64,000 nucleotides of DNA from Fontivita pretiosa (GTDB lineage Bacteria; Planctomycetota; Phycisphaerae; Tepidisphaerales; Tepidisphaeraceae). A program made the position numbers and the translations under genes. Location: positions 3,472,001 through 3,536,000 of the forward strand of contig NZ_CP191258.1 in NCBI RefSeq assembly GCF_050410795.1, in the 5' to 3' direction. How positions within the stretch are numbered: position 1 is the first letter of the stretch; the number at the start of each line of letters is the position of its first letter. Positions 46,021 through 54,137 of the stretch are shown in pieces. The notes beneath the pieces were generated by a model. The model did no database searches. It was not told where the DNA came from and was given only the letters and a program-made list of their open reading frames with translations.

Positions 46021-47452
46021 CGGGCCGCTGGCCGGGCCGGTGCTCACGTGCCTGGCCGATGTGGAGCCACGCGAGGTCGAGTGGCTCTGGCCGGGGCGCG
46101 TACCGCTCGGCCGGATCACACTGCTCGTTGGCCGGCCCGGCGAAGGGAAAAGCTTTCTGACGACCGATATGGCCGCGCGCGTCAGCACCGGAGCGCCCTG
46201 GCCCGACGGCACAGCCTGCCCGCGCGGAAGCGTGATCATCGTTTCAGCCGAAGACGACCCGGCTGACACGATCCGCCCGCGCCTGGACGCCCACGGCGCT
46301 GACGCGCGCAAAGTACATTTGCTATCAGCCGTGCGCTGGCTGGATGAGCAGGCCAAACTGCGCGAGCGAATGTTCACGCTGGGCGACCTGCCGGCCCTGG
46401 AATCGGCGCTGAAGCAGGTCCCGGATTGTAAGTTGGTCGTCATCGATCCCATTGGGAGCTTTATCGGCGGCGCTACGGACGCGCATCGCGATAACGAAGT
46501 GCGCAGTGTGCTTGCGCCCGTGGCGAAGCTGGCCGAAAAGTACGGCCCCGCGGTGCTTGTGGTGGCACACAGGCGCAAAAGCGCCGGCTCCATCGCCGAC
46601 GATCTCGCATTGGGCAGCCGCGCCTTCACTGGGATCGCGCGGGCGGTGTGGCACGTTTGCCGTCGGGGCGACGCCGAGGCGGACGAGCAGATCACCGGCA
46701 GAAGGTCGCGCGTGCGCCTGCTCGTCCCAGGGAAGAACAACCTCGCCGCCGAGGGCGACGGCCTGGCCTTCATCATTGGCGGCGAGCCGCCCCGGCTCAT
46801 ATGGTCGCGCGAGCCGGTGGCCATGACCGCCGATGAAGCGCTGGTGCACGAGAGTGGCGCCCCAGGGTCGAGGCCAGGCCCGCAGCCAGAAGCCCTGAAG
46901 GCGGCTGCGCAGTGGCTGGCGAAGCTGCTGGCCGACGGCGAAGTTGAGGCCGGTAGGGTGCGCGCAGAGACCGCCGCCGCCGGTCTGGCCTGGCGGACCG
47001 TCCAGCGCGCCGCTGACGCCATGGGGGTGGTGCGCGACAAAAACGCCTTCGGCGGCGGCTGGCAGTGGCGCCTGCCCAGGCCCGAAGATGCCAAGTTCGC
47101 CAAGAACTTGGCATCTTGGCGCCTTCGTGAAAATCAAGGAAAAAACGGCAATTTTCTGTGCCACGGCCCCGAAGATGACAAGTTCGGCGAACTTGGCGCC
47201 TTCGGCGGGAATGGCCAGGCCCAGCCCGCCGCTGCCAGCGAGGCCGCGATCGCCTTGGCCGAGGTGCGGCAGGCCTGGGCGCAGGCCAACGCCGGCGTCC
47301 CCGACGCCGACGATGAGTTCCTGGCTCTGAGCTTGGAGGCTGCCGCGCGCCAGTATGCTGGGAAGCGCCTGGCCGAGTTCAGCGCCGCCGAGCTGCGCCG
47401 GTTCCTGGGAGACGGCTTCGGGGTGGCGCCGCGTGCGGACGACGGCGGCTGA
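46013..47452 (+). CDS. RecA/RepA-type AAA ATPase of the element
   Basis: 479 residues. A hexameric-helicase-like ATPase (AAA_25, RepA type): Walker A VGRPGEGKSFLTTDMAARV at about residue 39, then VIIVSAEDDPADTIRPRLDA, Walker B KLVVIDPIGSFIGG at about 140, and VVAHRRKSAGS. The C-terminal third has a wHTH-like region, then an insertion encoded by palindromic repeats (about residues 356-400) and an Ala-rich end. GTG 46013 is supported by AGGAGGTG. It probably drives replication initiation of the excised element. Confidence 0.85.
   Translation: MTSGPLAGPVLTCLADVEPREVEWLWPGRVPLGRITLLVGRPGEGKSFLTTDMAARVSTGAPWPDGTACPRGSVIIVSAEDDPADTIRPRLDAHGADARKVHLLSAVRWLDEQAKLRERMFTLGDLPALESALKQVPDCKLVVIDPIGSFIGGATDAHRDNEVRSVLAPVAKLAEKYGPAVLVVAHRRKSAGSIADDLALGSRAFTGIARAVWHVCRRGDAEADEQITGRRSRVRLLVPGKNNLAAEGDGLAFIIGGEPPRLIWSREPVAMTADEALVHESGAPGSRPGPQPEALKAAAQWLAKLLADGEVEAGRVRAETAAAGLAWRTVQRAADAMGVVRDKNAFGGGWQWRLPRPEDAKFAKNLASWRLRENQGKNGNFLCHGPEDDKFGELGAFGGNGQAQPAAASEAAIALAEVRQAWAQANAGVPDADDEFLALSLEAAARQYAGKRLAEFSAAELRRFLGDGFGVAPRADDGG
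47080..47208. repeat. Hairpin-linker-hairpin repeat embedded in the ATPase gene
   Basis: Two palindromes built on GATGCCAAGTTCGCC and its complement (about 47083-47129 and 47169-47208) flank a 40-nt linker, all in frame in the ATPase gene. The same arrangement occurs at 44521-44673 outside any gene. The encoded peptide (EDAKFAKNLASWRL...) has no counterpart expected in this ATPase family. Confidence 0.7.
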
Positions 47453-47543
47453 CGCCCTGGCCCTGCGCTGGAACGATCCACCCCCGCCCGGTGGAACAGG
47501 CACCGACCGGGCGGCGCATGAGGCAATCGATTCTGAGTGTTGC

Positions 47544-47571
47544 TTGACAAAACGAAAGCAGCGGTTATGAT
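47544..47571 (+). promoter_or_regulatory. Sigma-70-type promoter giving a leaderless XRE transcript
   Basis: TTGACA at 47544-47549 and TATGAT at 47566-47571 with a 16-nt spacer. The predicted start is about 47578-47579, coinciding with the ATG at 47579 of the XRE gene. Confidence 0.75.
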
Positions 47572-47578
47572 GCTGCCC

Positions 47579-47794
47579 ATGCAGGCCGGAAGTATCAGCG
47601 ATCGGTTGCGTGAGGCGATCCTGCGGAGCGGGCAGAGCCGCTACGCAATCGCCAGGGCGACGGGCATTTCGCAGGCGGCGCTGAGCCGCTTCATGAGCGG
47701 CAAGCGCGGGCTGTCGCTTGGGTCGGCGGACAAGCTTGCAGAATACTTCGGACTTCAACTGCTGCCGGCGAGCCGGCGGCGAAAGGACAGGTGA
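47579..47794 (+). CDS. XRE-family HTH regulator
   Basis: 71 residues. A Cro/CI-type helix-turn-helix: ISDRLREAILRSGQSRYAIA, RATGISQAALSRFMSGKRGL, SADKLAEYFGLQLLP. This is the likely repressor or switch of the element. ATG 47579 is favoured because the strong promoter places the transcript start there and no ribosome site is visible; an in-frame ATG slightly upstream lies inside the -10 region. The integrase begins 3 nt after its stop, so the two are co-transcribed. Confidence 0.85.
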   Translation: MQAGSISDRLREAILRSGQSRYAIARATGISQAALSRFMSGKRGLSLGSADKLAEYFGLQLLPASRRRKDR

Positions 47795-47797
47795 ACG

Positions 47798-49243
47798 ATG
47801 GCGACGATTGGAAGCGATCCCAACGGCAGGAAGCGGATCCTGTTCGTGGCTGCCGACGGCAGGCGGAAGACGATCCGCCTGGGCAAGGCGAGCATGAAGC
47901 AGGCCGAGGCCTTCAAGGTGAAGATCGAGGACCTGGTGGCCGCGGCCTGTGGCGGGAAGCTGATCGAGGACGAAACCGCCCGCTGGCTGGCCGAATTGCC
48001 CGACGCGCTGCACCGGCGGCTGGTGGCGGCAGGGCTGGTCAGACCCCGCCCCGGCGGGCGCGTGACGCTGGGGGCGTTCATCGATGAGTACCTCGCCGGA
48101 CGCCCTGGCCTGAAGCCGGCGACGGTGATTGGCCTGAAGCAGGTTCGCCGGTATCTGGTCAACCACTTCGGCGAGAACCGGGACATGCGCACGATCGGCC
48201 CGGACGAGGCCGAAGCATTTCGCCAGTCGCTGGTGAAGGCGGGGCTGGGGGAAAACACGATCCGCCGGACCATCGGCAGAAGCCGGCAGTATTTCAAGGC
48301 GGCGATCCGCCGGGGACTGCTGCGCTCGGCCAACCCGTTCGAGGGGATGGCGGCGTCCACAAGGGCCAACAGGGCGAGGCAGGCGTTCATTTCCCGCCAG
48401 GTCATCGAGAAGGTGCTGGACGCTGCCCCGGATGCCCAGTGGCGTTTGCTGATCGCGCTGGCCCGCTTCGGCGGATTGAGGATACCCAGCGAGGCCCTGT
48501 CGCTGCGCTGGTCGGATGTGCTGTGGGATCAGAACCGCCTTCGCGTGCCGCAACCGAAGCTGGAGCACATCGGCAAAGGCGAGCGGATCATTCCTCTTTT
48601 CCCGGAGCTGCGGCAGCCGCTGCTGGACGTTTTCGAGCAGGCCGAGCCGGGCAGCGAGTACGTGATCACCCGTTATCGCGACCTGGCAGTGAACCTGCGG
48701 ACGCAGTTTTTGAAGATCATCCGGCGCGCCGGCGTGACGCCCTGGCCGAAGCTGTGGCACAATTTGCGGGCAACACGCCAGACCGAGCTTGCCGAGAGCT
48801 ACCCGATGCACGTGGTCTGCGACTGGATCGGCAACACGGGAGCGGTGGCGATGGAGCACTACCTGCAAACCCTGGATGCTCACTTCGCCCGCGCGATCGC
48901 CGAGCCGGCGAAGGCCCCGGATGCGGCTGACGCCTTACCCCTTCGGTGTGCGGCTGACGCCCTGGCCCTTCGGGAGCACGCCCGCGTACCCGAACAAAAG
49001 GTTTGCGCGGCACAGAATCCGGCACACTGGCCCCCAATCCCTCAGGAAACCCCGGCAAGCGCGGCACAGAATCCGGCACAGTATACGGCGGAATCGGGCA
49101 GCATGGCGCGGAAAGCGGAGAGCACCATAACGCCGGAACCATCGAACTTACCTGAAGATACGACATCGTGCGAATCGGTGCAAAAAAGGGGATGGCCTCT
49201 ATCGGAGTCGAACCGATACGCCCTTTCGGGCAATGGATTTTGA
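47798..49243 (+). CDS. int: Tyrosine site-specific integrase
   Basis: 481 residues. An N-terminal arm-binding region, a SAM-like core-binding domain (about residues 88-190) and a catalytic domain with Arg in GGLRIPSEALSLRW (about 226), Lys near IGKGERIIPL, HNLRATRQTEL (His and Arg, about 320), Trp in VCDWIGNTG and the nucleophile Tyr in MEHYLQ (about 354). The last 120 residues are low-complexity; they encode repeated GCGGCACAGAATCCGGCACA copies, and the final 15 residues are read antisense to the tRNA-Leu gene (WPLSESNRYALSGNGF). It catalyses integration at 49191-49212. AGGTGA precedes the ATG. Confidence 0.95.
   Translation: MATIGSDPNGRKRILFVAADGRRKTIRLGKASMKQAEAFKVKIEDLVAAACGGKLIEDETARWLAELPDALHRRLVAAGLVRPRPGGRVTLGAFIDEYLAGRPGLKPATVIGLKQVRRYLVNHFGENRDMRTIGPDEAEAFRQSLVKAGLGENTIRRTIGRSRQYFKAAIRRGLLRSANPFEGMAASTRANRARQAFISRQVIEKVLDAAPDAQWRLLIALARFGGLRIPSEALSLRWSDVLWDQNRLRVPQPKLEHIGKGERIIPLFPELRQPLLDVFEQAEPGSEYVITRYRDLAVNLRTQFLKIIRRAGVTPWPKLWHNLRATRQTELAESYPMHVVCDWIGNTGAVAMEHYLQTLDAHFARAIAEPAKAPDAADALPLRCAADALALREHARVPEQKVCAAQNPAHWPPIPQETPASAAQNPAQYTAESGSMARKAESTITPEPSNLPEDTTSCESVQKRGWPLSESNRYALSGNGF
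49005..49080. repeat. Candidate integrase arm sites, right end (two copies)
   Basis: Copies at 49005-49026 and 49059-49080, 54 nt apart and 111 nt or more from the attR core, inside the 3' coding region of int. Confidence 0.55.
49191..49212. repeat. Right attachment core (attR) within tRNA-Leu
   Basis: The same 22-nt core as 43457-43478. It keeps the full tRNA-Leu(CAA) gene intact to the right, so integration rebuilds the tRNA 3' end, the usual strategy of tyrosine integrases. Confidence 0.88.
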
Positions 49244-49276
49244 ATCCATCGCGTCTGCCAATTCCGCCAAGAGGCC
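49193..49276 (-). tRNA. tRNA-Leu(CAA)
   Basis: 84 nt on the - strand. Acceptor GGCCTCT pairs with AGAGGCC, discriminator A; D-arm GCGGAATTGGCAGACGC; anticodon stem ATGGA/TCCAT with loop TTCAAAA (anticodon CAA); long variable arm TGCCCGAAAGGGC; T-arm ATCGG-TTCGACT-CCGAT. CCA is not encoded. It is the integration target of the adjacent element. Confidence 0.95.
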
Positions 49277-49355
49277 TGGAGTCGGCTGGGAAGACTTATT
49301 TATCACACCGAGTGCCGGATGCCAACAGGCCAGCGTTTGCCTGGCCGGCGAGGAA

Positions 49356-50174
49356 TTATAGGTGGGCAGTAGTGGGCGGGGCGGATGAGCGTGCGGAAGA
49401 AGCGTCGGCGGGGATGGAGATGTTTCTGTGGGGCTGGCGGCGGCGCAGCAGGGCGTCGTGCCTGGCGATCCATGCGGCCTTGCGCACGACCTTTCGTTTG
49501 AGCGGCTCGACGGATGGCAGGCCACACTCGCGGGCGTAGTGAGCCAGCCAGCGATCGCGCTGTTGGTCGGAGATCGGCAGCGGCAGAGTGCTGTACCAGA
49601 ACTGGGCCAGGTCCTTGACGATCCATCGGGTACGGGTGAACAGCGTGGGCAGTCGCCGGACCCTGGCCGAGTCGATCAGGCGCACGTCGAAGCCGCCGGC
49701 CGGCAGGGGCCTGGCAAAGAAGTGACACAGGTAAAGATCGCGGTGATGCAGTTCAGCGCGGTGGAGCCGGGCGGCCAGCTCGGCGGTGGGGATCAGCAAC
49801 TGCTCGAACGCGGTGCCGGCCTGCACCAGTTGATCGGCGGCCTGATAGCCATCCAGATCCTCGAAGATCACGAAGCTGCGTCGGTCGGGCAGTTGTCCCC
49901 AGGCCAGCAGCTTGGCCGTCGGGATGCGTTGGGTGGTCAGTTCGCGATGGCCATTTGCTTCGAGGCTGGCGGGCGTGGAAGCGCCGATTCGCGGCGGGGC
50001 GTAGCGTTTGACATGCCAGCGGATGGTCTGCCCGTGTGCAAGCGTGGCCCTGAGGATGCAGTTCTCGCGGTCGCCCAGTCTTCGCCAGGGCTTGATCAGC
50101 GGATGAGTGAAGACCGTTTCGGCATCGATGCCCAGTTCGCGGAAGATCGGTTGATAATCTGCGGCGATGTGCAT
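49356..50174 (-). CDS. Kdo/WaaP-type lipopolysaccharide kinase-like protein
   Basis: 272 residues from ATG 50174 (MMHIAADYQPIF). The kinase-like fold shows a Lys strand (TIRWHVKRY), an aspartate loop LHHRDLYLCHFF with HRD, and LIDSARVRR, the replacement for DFG seen in WaaP/KdkA-type kinases that phosphorylate the LPS inner core. The C-terminus is basic, then Ser/Ala-rich. An in-frame extension to 50231 would overlap purU and is not used. It is 26 nt downstream of purU in the same direction. Confidence 0.8.
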   Translation of the reverse strand: MHIAADYQPIFRELGIDAETVFTHPLIKPWRRLGDRENCILRATLAHGQTIRWHVKRYAPPRIGASTPASLEANGHRELTTQRIPTAKLLAWGQLPDRRSFVIFEDLDGYQAADQLVQAGTAFEQLLIPTAELAARLHRAELHHRDLYLCHFFARPLPAGGFDVRLIDSARVRRLPTLFTRTRWIVKDLAQFWYSTLPLPISDQQRDRWLAHYARECGLPSVEPLKRKVVRKAAWIARHDALLRRRQPHRNISIPADASSARSSAPPTTAHL

Positions 50175-50199
50175 CATGCCCCGTGCGTCATGCGCTGGT

Positions 50200-51165
50200 T
50201 CAGCCGGGCTGGGAAGGCGCCGCTGCGGCATTGGCCGATGAGCTGGAGACGAAGCGGCTGATGCCGGGCTTGAAGATCACCTTGCCATCGACGACCACCA
50301 GTTCTTCGTCCAAAAAGAGCTGCACGGCCTTGCTGAGGACCTGGCCTTCCAGCTCCAGCCCCTTGCGTTTGACGTCTTCGACGGTATCGACGCCGACGTT
50401 GATGTGGAACACATCCTGGAGGATGACAGGCCCCTCATCAAGCTGTTCGGTGACGAAATGGGCGGTGCATCCGTGGACGCGGACGCCGCTCTCGTAGGCC
50501 TGCTTGTAGGGTGCTGCGCCGGGGAAGTACGGCAGCAGCGAGGGATGGATGTTGATGATGCGGTTCTGATAGGCCTGGACGATTCTTGGCGGCAGGATGC
50601 GCATGTATCGCGCCAGGACGATCAGGTCGGGCTTGTGCTGCTCCAGCGTCCGGTACAGCCAGTCGAAATGTTTTTCGACGTTGTCGGAGGGGAAGAAGGC
50701 GAAGGGGATGGACGCTTCTTTGGCGATCGGCTCCAGATCCGGATGATTGGCCAGCACGACTGCCAGCCGCCCGTGCAGTTTGGCCAGCCGCCAGTCTTCG
50801 ATCAGTTGTTTGAGGCAATGCGGCTCCTTGCTGACCAGCACGGCGATGCGTTTTTCCTTTCGCTGGCTGTGCAGATGCACGCGGACTTCCATGTCGATCT
50901 TCTGTCCCAGCGCCAGCAGCCCGGTGATCAGCTCCGCCAGGTCGCAGCTCACGTCTTTCAGATCCACGAGCATGTCCATGACGAAGAAGCCGCGGACGAC
51001 GCGCTGCTCGATGTCTTCGATGTTGACGCCACGCTCCGCCAGATACGTCGCGAACTGCGCCACGACGCCCTTCTGGTCTTTGCCAAGCACCGACACCACT
51101 GCCAGAACCTTCAGACCCTGCTGTTGCCCCTGTTGCTGTTGCGCCACAGTGAACTCTCCGGCCAT
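50200..51165 (-). CDS. purU: Formyltetrahydrofolate deformylase
   Basis: 321 residues. Hydrolyses 10-formyl-THF to formate and THF, balancing one-carbon pools. An N-terminal ACT domain (LAVVSVLGKDQKGVVAQFAT and GFFVMDMLVDL) precedes the formyltransferase domain with the catalytic set NIHPSLLPYFPGAAPYKQAY (Asn and His) and the Asp in EQLDEGPVILQ. ATG 51165 (MAGEFTV) is chosen; a longer frame to 51240 lacks support. The Gln-rich segment after the start and the Ser/Ala-rich C-terminus are extensions. Confidence 0.93.
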   Translation of the reverse strand: MAGEFTVAQQQQGQQQGLKVLAVVSVLGKDQKGVVAQFATYLAERGVNIEDIEQRVVRGFFVMDMLVDLKDVSCDLAELITGLLALGQKIDMEVRVHLHSQRKEKRIAVLVSKEPHCLKQLIEDWRLAKLHGRLAVVLANHPDLEPIAKEASIPFAFFPSDNVEKHFDWLYRTLEQHKPDLIVLARYMRILPPRIVQAYQNRIINIHPSLLPYFPGAAPYKQAYESGVRVHGCTAHFVTEQLDEGPVILQDVFHINVGVDTVEDVKRKGLELEGQVLSKAVQLFLDEELVVVDGKVIFKPGISRFVSSSSANAAAAPSQPG

Positions 51166-51339
51166 TGATGCAGATAAGTGTATCGATACGCCCGTGGGGG
51201 ACAACCACCGGCTGCGGCGGGCTGTAAGCCAGCACGCCAAGACGAGGCGAATGGTGGATCGCGTATTGCGGAGCGCGGAATCTGACGCAATCGGAGTTGA
51301 ATCGCGAGCCCGGATTCTCGAGAGCCCAAGGGCGATCGG

Positions 51340-53859
51340 TCACGTCGGGCGGCGTCGGCGAAGCCCGCGCGCCGGGCATATCCGGCCGGCGAGCATGAGG
51401 ACGGTGATGCCGATCGCAGCGGCGCCCGGCTCGGGAATGACCCCGGCGCGGATCGCGTTCAACGCCGAAAGATATTCACCGCCAAACATCCGCGCATGCT
51501 CGGCGATCAACGCGGCGGCCAGCGGACCGGCCTGGTTCACGTAAGCGTTGTCGATCAGCGCGTAGTCAGTGGCATCAATCACGCCGCTGTAATCGAAATC
51601 ACCATTGATCCATCCGCTCAGGCTGTTGACATAGCCGTTGTCGATCAGCGAATAGTCCGTCGCATCGATGCTGCCGCTCAGATCCGCGTCGCCGAAATAC
51701 GTGTATTTCACCAGCACTTCATTACCGGCGAGCGACTGACCCGAGAACTGGGTATAGATCGGCCCCGAGCCGCCCACCTGCGACAGGTCGTTGCGGAGCA
51801 CGCCCAGCCCGTAGAGGAAACTTCCCGCCGTTGCATTGTCGGCCGACGCTCTGGAGCTGATGATTCCCGTTCCCTGCCAGTCGAACGCGCCGCCGTTCTC
51901 CAGCCCGCTTTTGATGCTGGCGGTGATGACGCTCAGGCTGGCGTTGTCCACCACAAGATCATTGTCGCCCAGGTCGAGTCGCGCTGTCGTGCCGGCCGTC
52001 TCTTCGATCATCAGCGTTCCCACGCGGCTGGTTCCCGTTGCCGACCCGTTGCTCAAGATCCTCACGGTGCCATCCTCGATGTTCAATCCCGCGGAGCGAA
52101 CGCGGGTCATCTCCAGCATCCCCAGCCCGCGCTTGGTCAGCGTCACACCCGTCGCGACGACGTCGCCACTGACCGTCAGCCGCGAGGCCGCCGGAGCGAC
52201 ATGCACGATGGTGTCGCTGGCCAGCGTGATCGGTGCGGCGATGGTGTGAGAGCCGCTGCCCACGCCGATCAGTGCCGAGCCAACCGAAACCTGCATCGTG
52301 ATCCTGCCTGGCCCGGCGATGGTGTAGCGGTTGGCGTTGTCGAAGTTCATCGTGCCGACGGTGAACCCCGCGCCATCGACGGTGACGGTTCTGGGTGAGC
52401 TGATGGCCCCCAGGAAATTCGCCTGTGTATCCAGTCCGTTTGGCAGCGCCAGGTTCCAGTTGCTGGCGGTGCTCCAATTGCCTCCGGCGGGGTTGGTCCA
52501 TTGCCAGCGTTCGGTCCATGCCACGTACGGATCGGAAGTCGAGCCGTTGATGATCAGATCGCGATCCGTGAACAGGTTCATCCCGATCACGCCCGGCACG
52601 AACCCCACGCCGTCGCGCGGGTCGGGCAGGTCGATCACCAGGATCGGCACGTTGGTGAAGTCGAAGGCGTCGCCCTCGGTGATGATGCTGAGCTTCTGGA
52701 TGTAAAAGCCCGGGACGTTGGCCACCGCGCCGCCGGCGCCGGTTACCGTGACGATGAAATCCGGCGGCGTGGGATTCGGGCCGCTGGTGAAAATCCCCAC
52801 CTGCGAGGCCGTCTGCCGGCTCAGCACTGTCACATCCGCGCCGGTGTCAAACAGAAACTGCTGCGTGTCCCCCTGTCCGGCGGTGTGAGTGGCGCGGGCA
52901 TTGGCGAACAGCCCGGCCCATACCCCGGGTGTCGTCGGGTCATCCGCCCAGTTGTTGAAGTTTCGCAGGCTCGGCAGATAGAACGGGTCGGGCGTCACCC
53001 CATTGACCGACAACACGTCCACGCTGAGCTTGAAATACGCCGCCGGATCGTACGAGGAGTTGGGCGCAAGAAGCTGGATGTCGGGGCTGCGCAACGTTTG
53101 CGTTCCGGTGTTCAGGCTTCGCGGCAGGCTGTTTCGCATCCGCACCTGATAGTGGGGAAGGATCGGCGAGCCGATGATGTTGGGCAACTGCGATCCGGGA
53201 CGCTGCGCCAACACCGGCACGTTCCACTGCCCGCGAAGGCTCAGCGGATTGACATTGATCTGGCCGGCGCTGAACGTGGCATTGCCCAGCCCACTGACGT
53301 ACACCCCCAGGGCATCGGTCACGTCGGCCACTTCTGTTCCGGCGACGCCACCCACCGTCAGCGTCGCGTTGCCCACCAGCCCGGAGCTGGCGAACTGCAT
53401 GGCGTCAAGGTCGGCGTTGCGGAAGTAGTGCACCTGTGATCCGCTGTCGAGCAGCGCCGCAAAATACCGCGGCGCGCCGCCAATCGGCAGCGAACTGCCC
53501 CCGGGGAAGTTGCTGGCAACCCCGTAAAACCCGAACTCCCCATCCGGATCCTGTTCGTTGGTCAGCCCGAAGACCACGTACGGGCTGAACCCCTCGATCG
53601 GCGGAGAGTTGATCACCGGCAACGCGTGCGCCGACGGCTGTCGCGTGAATCGGATGTCCTGAATCGACGATAGCGACCACAGGCCGATCGTATCCGCCGC
53701 CGACGAAGACCCCAACCAGGGCGACGAGGTCTGCGCGGTGGCACTTGCCAGGCTCACACCAGCCACCACGAATTCGATCGCCGCGGCGGCCGCAAGCTGC
53801 CATGCCCCCGATCGCCTCAACTCTCGTCCGGCGGGGTACGCTCCAGTCTGTCGTTGCAT
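51340..53859 (-). CDS. Secreted PEP-CTERM/dockerin-like protein with two aspartyl-protease-type motifs
   Basis: 839 residues. The signal peptide includes AWQLAAAAAIEFVVAGVSLA. In the N-terminal half two retropepsin/pepsin-like motifs occur: ALLDSGSQVHYF (DSG, about residue 125) and FLFDTGADVTVLS (DTG, about 337), as in two-lobed aspartyl proteases. A beta-solenoid follows, then the duplicated DADLSGSIDATDYSLIDNG / DFDYSGVIDATDYALID calcium-loop-like module and VIPEPGAAAIG with a hydrophobic anchor and arginines (PEP-CTERM). The last 130 residues closely match the protein at 9530-12466. ATG 53859 has GGGAG 7 nt upstream. Protease activity is predicted, not certain. Confidence 0.82.
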   Translation of the reverse strand: MQRQTGAYPAGRELRRSGAWQLAAAAAIEFVVAGVSLASATAQTSSPWLGSSSAADTIGLWSLSSIQDIRFTRQPSAHALPVINSPPIEGFSPYVVFGLTNEQDPDGEFGFYGVASNFPGGSSLPIGGAPRYFAALLDSGSQVHYFRNADLDAMQFASSGLVGNATLTVGGVAGTEVADVTDALGVYVSGLGNATFSAGQINVNPLSLRGQWNVPVLAQRPGSQLPNIIGSPILPHYQVRMRNSLPRSLNTGTQTLRSPDIQLLAPNSSYDPAAYFKLSVDVLSVNGVTPDPFYLPSLRNFNNWADDPTTPGVWAGLFANARATHTAGQGDTQQFLFDTGADVTVLSRQTASQVGIFTSGPNPTPPDFIVTVTGAGGAVANVPGFYIQKLSIITEGDAFDFTNVPILVIDLPDPRDGVGFVPGVIGMNLFTDRDLIINGSTSDPYVAWTERWQWTNPAGGNWSTASNWNLALPNGLDTQANFLGAISSPRTVTVDGAGFTVGTMNFDNANRYTIAGPGRITMQVSVGSALIGVGSGSHTIAAPITLASDTIVHVAPAASRLTVSGDVVATGVTLTKRGLGMLEMTRVRSAGLNIEDGTVRILSNGSATGTSRVGTLMIEETAGTTARLDLGDNDLVVDNASLSVITASIKSGLENGGAFDWQGTGIISSRASADNATAGSFLYGLGVLRNDLSQVGGSGPIYTQFSGQSLAGNEVLVKYTYFGDADLSGSIDATDYSLIDNGYVNSLSGWINGDFDYSGVIDATDYALIDNAYVNQAGPLAAALIAEHARMFGGEYLSALNAIRAGVIPEPGAAAIGITVLMLAGRICPARGLRRRRPT

Positions 53860-54137
53860 GCATGATCTCCCGGTTGTGCCTGGCCAAGGTTGCGTCAACG
53901 CCACCAAAGTCCCCCCGTGTTCGGTGCGTGTCCCAAGTTACCCGCGGCCACTCGGGCGCGCTAGAATCATTGTACACGGTTCCAGTGCGGTGGGTGGCCG
54001 ATAATTCATACCCGGTCCGCTGCCGTGCCCCGCTTTGACGCGGCTGTTGGGGCGCGTAGAATCCCTCGCCACTTGCGCCGTGGGCTTTGATTTGGCCGTC
54101 GGCGCCTTGTCAGGCACAGCGCCTCGTGGCCACCGCC

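Larger units (their letters stand above)
43457..49212 (+). mobile_element. Integrated element in tRNA-Leu(CAA), about 5.75 kb
   Basis: Bounded by 22-bp identical direct repeats at 43457-43478 and 49191-49212 that contain the 3' end of the tRNA-Leu gene. All genes point right: DUF5681-like, zinc ribbon, unknown, excisionase-like HTH, AAA ATPase, XRE regulator, integrase. There are no capsid, tail or conjugation genes. The inventory resembles a phage satellite or integrative mobilisable element. Confidence 0.85.
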
